Shown: one piece after another, positions 46,701-55,700 of the stretch
Numbering within the stretch: the first letter of the stretch is position 1
How the letters are laid out: every line of letters begins with the position of its first letter
Source of the DNA: Mactromeris polynyma
Taxonomy: Eukaryota; Mollusca; Bivalvia; Venerida; Mactridae
Assembly: GCA_032209605.1 (NCBI GenBank)
Contig: JASFXZ010000008.1
Coordinates: 6,076,001 to 6,140,000 of the forward strand
DNA length: 64,000 nucleotides
Direction: 5' to 3'
Made by a program: the position numbers and the translations under genes
Notes under the pieces: model-generated
Told to the model about the DNA's origin: nothing
The model's input: the letters and a program-made list of their open reading frames with translations, nothing else
The model's database searches: none

Positions 46701-49700
46701 TCTTAGGAGTGGATTTCAAGTCATGAAATTTATTTAACCTAATTTTTTACAGCGTCAAGAATGAAGCAGTCAAACTGGATTTGTCAAAATATCTCAGGCC
46801 ATCAGACTAAATTGGGTCATGTTTATTTCTAAGGTATACATTTATTGGAATATACCTCAAACATTCGTTTTCTTCATTAGTTTCATCAATGGTGAACAAA
46901 TTCAAGCGAAAGAAAATATAATTTTCAGTTCAAGAAAATGAAGGGCATTTTACATCAAGAAAATGTTCTCACACATAATAATAGTGAAATAACAGAAATT
47001 ATTGAGCAAAATTCCCTACAATATATCAGTGTTTATTCATAGAGTTGCCAGTTAAGGATTCCAAAATGATCTAAATAAAATTAGCCAATGAAAACAGTCA
47101 CAAACATAAACATAGATACATACATTGCTGTAATATAGGGTTATCTACAACAGAGGCCCCGTATGAGAAGTAAATAGTATCAGCAGTGTCAGCTAATTTA
47201 TTGTCATCTGACCCTGGAATCACACCCCAAAATGCTTTGTCAACAACTCCCTTATGAACCTTCTTCCACTGTCGACCATTGTCTTTGGACACATACAGAT
47301 TCTGTAAATAAAGGTAGTGTTACCATCAGTATGCAGACACTGCTCACGTGATCAGGCACACTAATAAATCAATGTACATGATAAGCCTTTAAAAAAGCTA
47401 GAGTGCCAGCACAATGGTTTATAATGTTAGATGGTGAAGAAAATGTTTTATACCGACCCATGGAAAAATTAACAAAATGTTTGACATTGGAGACCAGGGT
47501 TATAGTTGAACAAGAACTGAGAACAACTATGACCCCTAAATCAGCAAGGTTATGTGAGTGATGGCGATCAATAGCATTTATTGGAAATGCTTCTACATGT
47601 TGTATTTGTAAAAGAAAATTGTTTACACAATGTTCTTTGTCTATATCCTTCCTTGCTGCACAAAATTTATCTGATTAGCAAACACTAACTTAATCACCTC
47701 GAAAGATCAAAATCTTTAATAAAGACTGAATTGAACCAATAGCCTTCAAGCATTCTACATGTATAGCCTAAGTTGTTGGCCCTCAGTTGAGTCTGAAACT
47801 GTAGAGCAGGTAATCATGCACTGCATTCATCCGGAATGTTCAGTTTTAAGGTTAAAAGTGTGTGTAACCAGCTGTTCCAGGGTTCTCCACAATCCATATA
47901 GCATGTGCAAGAACTGGCAAGACACCCTTGAACTACGTTGAAGCAGGCATTGAGAGTAGTTAGTATCAACTAACTTTTTTCACAACCCATATAAATACAA
48001 GAGGGCCATGATGGCCCTATATCGCTCATCTGAATACACAGCCTTGCTTTCTATACCAAACTTAATAATTAAGGCAATATTTTAAGAGGACAACTAGACA
48101 ATGCTTAACACCAAATATCAAAGCTCCAGACCTTATGGTTTTTGCACAAGAAGATTTTCAAAGTTTTCACTTCTAAAATCTATTTTTAGCTCCTGTGACC
48201 TACTTATGAACAGACCAAAATTATCTTTGTAACTTTGGAAGAGGACCACCTAAGGATCATTCCTGTAAAGTTTGGTCAAAATCCATTCAGGGGTTTAAGA
48301 GGAGACGACGTTTATAGTTTCCACTATATACATATAGGAAACAAGGCCCGCTCCCTGACGGCCATGTTTTTCGACAGATTTTAATGATTTATGCAATCTT
48401 GTAAGAAGACCACTAGACAATGCTTAACACCAAATATCAAAGCTCTAGGCCTCATGGTTTGGGACAAGAAGATTTTCAAAGTTTACACTTTTAAAAATCC
48501 ATTGAGTGGTTTAGGAGAAGATGTTGTTTATAGTTTCCCCTGTCGGCCATGTTTTTTGACGGAACTTAATTAGTTATGCAATCTTGAAAGAGGACCACTA
48601 GATAATGCTACACACCAAATATCAAGTTAACACTTTTAAAATCTATTTTTAGCTCCTGTGACCTACTTATGCAGCAGACCGGATGATTTAAGCAACTTTG
48701 AAAGAGGTCCACCAAAGGATCATTCCTGTGAAGTTTGGACAAAATCCATTCAGTAGTATAGGAGAAGATGTTGTTTAAAGAAAATGTTGACAGACGACAC
48801 AAGATTCATGACGACGGACATCCAAGGATCCGAAAAGCTTACCATGAGCACTTCGTGCTCAGGTGAGCTAAAAATGTGTTTAAACTGAAAACTTAAACAT
48901 AGCCTGTTAATATTACCTTCTGTGAATCTTGAGCCATTATGTAGTCACTGTAGGCTGAACTAGTATGGTAGTTCAGCTCACCATCAATCTCAAACGGTAT
49001 ATTAGAACGAGAGAACGAATTTCCTCCATCTTCAGTGATGTACATGAACATACCTTGTCCAATCAAATACACCTGCAAATACACATTTCAATTCCATGAT
49101 CATGATATGTAATACAGTTATGGACATTCCAGTTGTTTTTCATAATGGGATATGCACCAAAAACATCATTGACCCATGGTATTGCCCATCCCAACACGAT
49201 TATTTCAATGTCATTTTCCTTATACATGATCATATATAAGTATACAGAACTAGTGTTCATAGGACACGGATGTCCCCAATCTGGGCTTTTAAGTAAAAAA
49301 AGGGCCATAACTCCTACAAAAATTGGTGGATTGTAACTGAAATCAAACCTGAATTGTATTATCCTATGCTTACTGATACAACACACACAATGTATCAATG
49401 GTTGCCTTACGGATCTGTTTAGGACCTACACATAGTATAGGTCTGCTATAGGCATAAGATACATAAAACAATCTGTGTCTTACTACATCATGTATTTGTT
49501 ATATCGTTTTTATTTATACAACATTAAACGGACACTCAAGAAGCTTCACCACTCTCTTTGAACTGTAACGCTATATTTGCCAAGCAGGAACATGATAATA
49601 ACAAGCGTAAAATGTATATTTAAACAGGGGTGACAATAACTTTTGAATTAGCAGGGAAATCATCAAAAGTAGGCGGGGGTCAGTGGGAGTACTCCCCTCA

Positions 49701-52700
49701 ATTGTGATCCCTCATACAAGAAATGTAGCCAGGTGATGATACTTAAGTTACTGTGTAATTTTACTGGCTCCCGGCTTTTATTGACACCCCCGGTAAAAGT
49801 TTCTCTTTATAAATCATTGTTATTAACTTTGAGGTTTGAACAAATCGTCAGGAGTACCAGTAAAGAATATAGATGACTCACACCAAATCCTATGTATACA
49901 ATATCTCCCTGTTTGTACATACATGTATACAATATCTCCCTGTTTGTACATACATGTATACAATATCTCCCTGTTTGTACATACATGTATACAATATCTC
50001 CCTGTTTGTACATACATGTATAAAATATCTCCCTGTTTGTACATACATGTATAAAATATCTCCCTGTTTGTACATACATGTATACAATATCTCCCTGTTT
50101 GTACATACATGTATACAATATCTCCCTGTTTGTACATACATGTATACAATATCTCCCTGTTTGTACATACATGTATACAATATCTCCCTGTTTGTACATA
50201 CATGTATAAAATATCTCCCTGTTTGTACATACATGTATACAATATCTCCCTGTTTGTACATACATGTACATGTATACAATATCTCCCTGTTTGTACATAC
50301 ATGTATAAAATATCTCCCTGTTTGTACATACATGTATACAATATCTCCCTGTTTGTACATACATGTATACAATATCTTCCTGTTTGTACATACATGTATA
50401 CAATATCTTCCTGTTTGTATCACGGACATTTAAACCATGGATTTGAAACAGGCTGGTATATGTATTTAGACTTGTTTGAACGGTCGCGAGCGGTGAGATT
50501 TTCTTTTAAGATTAAACAATCGGAAAACCTCGTCGTAATAATGATCGATTAGCAGTAAAAAACATCCACCATCTTGTTTCTGAATAGACAGAAGTTGACA
50601 TTTTGAACCATTATTTACAACAGCTATATATTTCTTGATGGTAATTATATATTTTGTGAATTGTAAGACTGAACGAGCGAACTCCACAATATTTACCTTG
50701 CATGCGCTAAGCATGTGCACATTATTTTTTCTTATCATTTCACCGATATCAGCCTGCTTCGAATCCATGGTTTATATATTCGTGTTTGTATATACATATA
50801 CAATTATGTAAACAAATGAGTCACAAGGTATTGGTTCCAATATTTACCTTTTTTGAATCATGAGGGTTTCTGCTTAGACCACTGTGTGCTTTTAATACCC
50901 CAGTGATATTTAAATCTTTGGTGAGGTTCTTGTAGGTCACTCCATAATCAACACTAAAACATAGATCAAAGATTAATGGATGAAATCTCGAATTCGCATG
51001 AAATGAGTTTTTATCAACCAAAGTTTAGATCCATTGAAGTTCAGAAAGACGTGCAACCCTGTCGTAGTTTTCATTGCAATTGGAGCATGATATGAACAGA
51101 CTATTGTTGTTTGTACCGCAGCATTAGAGGGTAAGTTCACATTTAAGGCAATCGGGAGTAGATCTATTAATTTGCATAATTAAGGAGATTACACACAACT
51201 AGCTAGATCAAAGTAAGACGTATGGGCGACAGGTCTACTGACCACAGGTGATCATTCCATGATGTTTGGTAGCTGGAGGCCCAATCACTTACCAGTCATT
51301 ATTTGTGCAAACCATTGCACATCTAGACAACATGAAGTTTGACTGCAGTATGTGTATAGTTAGGCATTTACTGATCCCAAACCAAATGGTCTACCAACTG
51401 CCATACTGACAACATACATCAGAGAAATAACCCCATCTTCTTTGAAGGGGGACAAGAACATTTCATTCTATAGGACATCTTATGAAGCAGACATTTTTGA
51501 CTAACGATCTTCCTTTTTACTCCCCTAGACATGCCATGCATGGCTAAAAACTTCAAATATAAGTGTATTTTTCCATTGTATTTTTCTATGACAGCCATTA
51601 ATTAATGCCAATATATCATGGAATACTATTAAGGATCAGCTAGCAATTTTTTTAATTTGATGGTCTTGTTGCTAAATCTCAGATTACTTAACTAGTCATG
51701 TTCAATTTGATGTGTTTAAATCCACGCTTTATATGATCGCCTACCTTTTGAATACTGCAGAACTTGGATGGTTCCCATTAGCATAACTCGTATCTGTCGT
51801 TACAATAATTAGATTCTGAAAAAACAAATATGTACAATCACATTTTACTTGATGAAATAAAAAACATAACATTGAGCAATACCGTTTAATTCATTTATTG
51901 TTATTCATGTAGTAATAGTGTTTCATAAAATTTCAGAAGATTCAATATGAACGCAAGGCAGTAGTTATTTCTGATCATGGTGACTGGTCAATTTAACCTA
52001 GTTTCTCTCATTTGTGTTTACATTCGCTGTATTCTGATATTCCTGGTTATCACAAATGGAAAGTAACATTAGCCCATCGACAATTTACAGAAATCGCAAC
52101 AAGGGCATATATATACAACGTGTTTTGTAAGCAAGATATAATGTATTTCATAGCCATTTTTTTCGAAAAGGAAAGAGAAATTATTGATTACCATCAGCAA
52201 AGTAGCGTAAAATTGGTTTCTTATATAAGTACATGTTATACCTGTAATAAAATTATGCTTATTGGGCCTTTTAATAAAAAAAATTGATGTCACCAAGTCA
52301 AAAAGAAATATATGTTTAAGTTACCAAATAAACAAACAGTTTAAGTGAAAAGGATTGATAATTGTAAAAAGTAAAACTAGTCACTACCAGTGGATATTTG
52401 ACAAATGTTCACACACATTTACCTGATAGTGAAGGAGATGGGTTACTTGCATTGGATCGATGTGTCGATATTTAGTTAATGCTCAGTACTCAACCAGCTT
52501 TAAACTTAAACAATGATTTGAACTTGGAATATATCTTCAAAGATTTTCATTTATTTGTACTGTGTAAGGCTTTGCTAATTGTTACAATACAATTTGAAAT
52601 GCAAATGAAAACCTGAGTAATGTCAGTATGAGGGGTTCCACTAAGTGCCGAATATCAAGGGTCATGCTGATAGTTGCTGACCTGAGTTGACCATTTTATA

Positions 52701-55700
52701 GCAAAATTACCAATGATTTATAGATAAAATGACCCTTCAGTCAGAATTCTGAGGGTCAAAATGTGGCCTTCTAGAAATTCCAGGGGTCAAAGGGGCAACT
52801 CCAGGGTAAAATGGAACCCCCCTAGTATAGTGAAGTAACTGCAGACATCAAATTCAGCTCTAAACATTCTGTGCTACTTTCGTGATAAATAAATATACTA
52901 AGAAGAAAAACATGAAAAAATCATCATAAATATGATACTATGCAATGATGACATGTAATCTGCACCCTCATGTCTACCTGCATAACCAAATCTGGATTTC
53001 TAACACATACTTAACAACATATTTGTCTGCAATAAATAATTCATGAGCAAACTGCATATATGTTATTTATATTCCTCTTCAGAGTTCACAGTAAACTGTA
53101 CACTGATTACCATCAAGGCTTAACAGCTGTTGGTAGAGTAAGGCAAATCAAGATTCGAGGACAAAAGTGATTGAAAATAGGAGTTGAAGTTTACACTTGA
53201 TTGTAAAGTAAGTACATGTAGTTTACAAGTTATGCTAACAGTTCTATATGCCAACTTCCTGGGGTTCTTGCCAGTACTTACATCTAATTCAAGGTCAGTT
53301 GAAGACTAAAGAAGAATCTCTCCAGTGAAGGATTTTGAACCCACAAACTCCATATGAGGAGTCATACCCACAAGCCCAAGATCACTATTCACTGGTTAGC
53401 CATTTAATTTAATGCAAAATGGTGAATGCTAAAATATTAAAGATATATTATGCTCATTTTTTTGTTCATTTGTTTACCTAAACAAACATGAAAAATATAC
53501 TTTATCGTTAAAACTTCAATAAGTATGCATTATCACAAAATACAGTTTTAACATATTTCTCGAAAAAAAGTTTGCTTGAAATGTTTTTTACTAGTTTTGT
53601 CTGTTAGATAACTTAGAAACATGAGTAAACAAGATTGTTTTAAACAATTATACATGACAATGGTTCTTATTAATGATGTTCTAGACTCTATATAACTACA
53701 CTACTGGATGAAGCCCATTAAAAAAGTTTAGGTTCAGATGAGCCAGACACGTCTTTAAAAAACAGGTCTGGTAAAAAACCTAAATTTCCAAACCATGAAA
53801 CAGAAACTTGTAGAGCTGTCATTGATAAACATTCTTGCTTATTGACCATATTAATAGCTATATCAAAAGACAAATTCGATATTGATTATATTCTTAAATT
53901 CCTTAATAGACTATTAACTTTTATTTTTCTGTATGTTTATGTGTATAAGTATGCTATATATTTAAATGTTCAACATGTATTTTCATGATAACTAGATACC
54001 ACTTAAGTAATTATGTGTGTATCAAATCATCAACGGAAGACATTTGTTGATGTATCTGTACTGATCAATGAAAGCCCTTGAAACTAGATACACAAACTTG
54101 GTACGTACCCCATCATTGGTTCCTGCCCAAGCAATAGCCATCTTTGTTTTTGTCTCATTTTCAAATACATGCTGAAATACAAACAATACAAATAATTGTG
54201 GTAAGTCAGAACAGTGATCTCAAACACGGAAGACTATGGGTGAAACTATTGTAAATCAGTCCGGTAAGTCACCACAGTGATCTCAAACACGGAAGACTAT
54301 GGGTGAAACTATTGCAAATCAGTCCGGTAAGTCACCACAGTGATCTCAAACATGGAAGACTAGGGGTGAAACTATTGTAAATCAGTACGGTAAGTCAGCA
54401 CAGTGATCTCAAACACAGAAGACTAGGGGTGAAACTATTGTAAATCAGTCCGGTAAAATGCCAACAACTTTTTGTGTCAAACCTAAAACTTATGCATAAA
54501 TATATTCTAATTATTTTGCCATTTTCAGCTGTTTATATCAGATTCTTAAAACCGAGTTAGACAACAACACAATGTCTTTGGCTGATATGAACTCTTACTG
54601 GCTCTTGTGAAACCAAATCTAACAATGTACAATATTCACAGCAAAGTTAACTTTTTCAGTTACATATGTTACACAACTTTTTGACTTGTAAGTTTATTTT
54701 GTTTTTGGAGGAAAAAATCCATGATATTCAATGATATTAATCGACTGCTAGTGCTGTACACAAAACGAAACAATTTGAATGGTTTTACAACATAATGGAG
54801 AGTTGAGTAAAATCAAATACTTAAAATAGCACTCAATCTAAGAAATCTCTCAATCTTAGATAGAAGTCAATCTCAGAAAGCACTCAATCTCAGATAGCAC
54901 TCAATCTCAGATAGCACTAAATCTCAGATAGCACTCAATCTCAGATAGCACAAAATCTCAAACAACACTCAATCTCAAACAGCACTCAATCTTAGAGAGC
55001 ACTCAATCATATAGAGCACTCATTCTCAGATAGCACTCAATCTCAGAGTGCAGTCAATCTGAGAACAGGACAGTAATGATGATTGCAATAATTTATTACA
55101 TTGTATTTGCAGTATTACAGTGTTAACATCATGGTTAATATAAGGGCATTTAAAATAAAATGTCTGTTTGACATAATCAAAATTCAAATCCAGCAAAAAT
55201 TTAGGTGGGTTTGTAGATTGTTAATTTTTTATTAAATATTTTTTATGGTCATACTCATAGTCATACTAATGTTAATTATTGATATGCTGCTAAAAAGATC
55301 CCTCAAACAAAATTGCATGGGTTGGTAGGATTATGCCAAACTAACTATGGCCTAACAAAAAAGATGCAGTTAACTTTGTTCACCCAGTATACACTTTCAA
55401 ATGAACCACAAACAAAACTACTTTTCTTCAGTGTATAACAGCACTTTTCAAGTAAGTGAAGTTTACACAATGCAGATAAGCAAGTTAACTTCCTGTATCC
55501 TGGTGTGGACAATACAACAGGAAGTTATTTTTAGCACTGATATCATTACAACTATAGTTAGATGAAATAACATGAGAACAATAAATATTGTCAAGTATCA
55601 TCATTCAGATTGTATCATCATTCAGATTGTATCATCATTCAGATTGTACATGTGGAATAAATGATATAAATTAAAATAATCAATTAAGATTATTCATGGT

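Noticed and set aside
49807..50552. Five overlapping open frames of 120-198 codons on both strands
   Set aside because: All read the 31-bp minisatellite in intron 4 of sortilin; the translations are the same short peptide cycled through frames.
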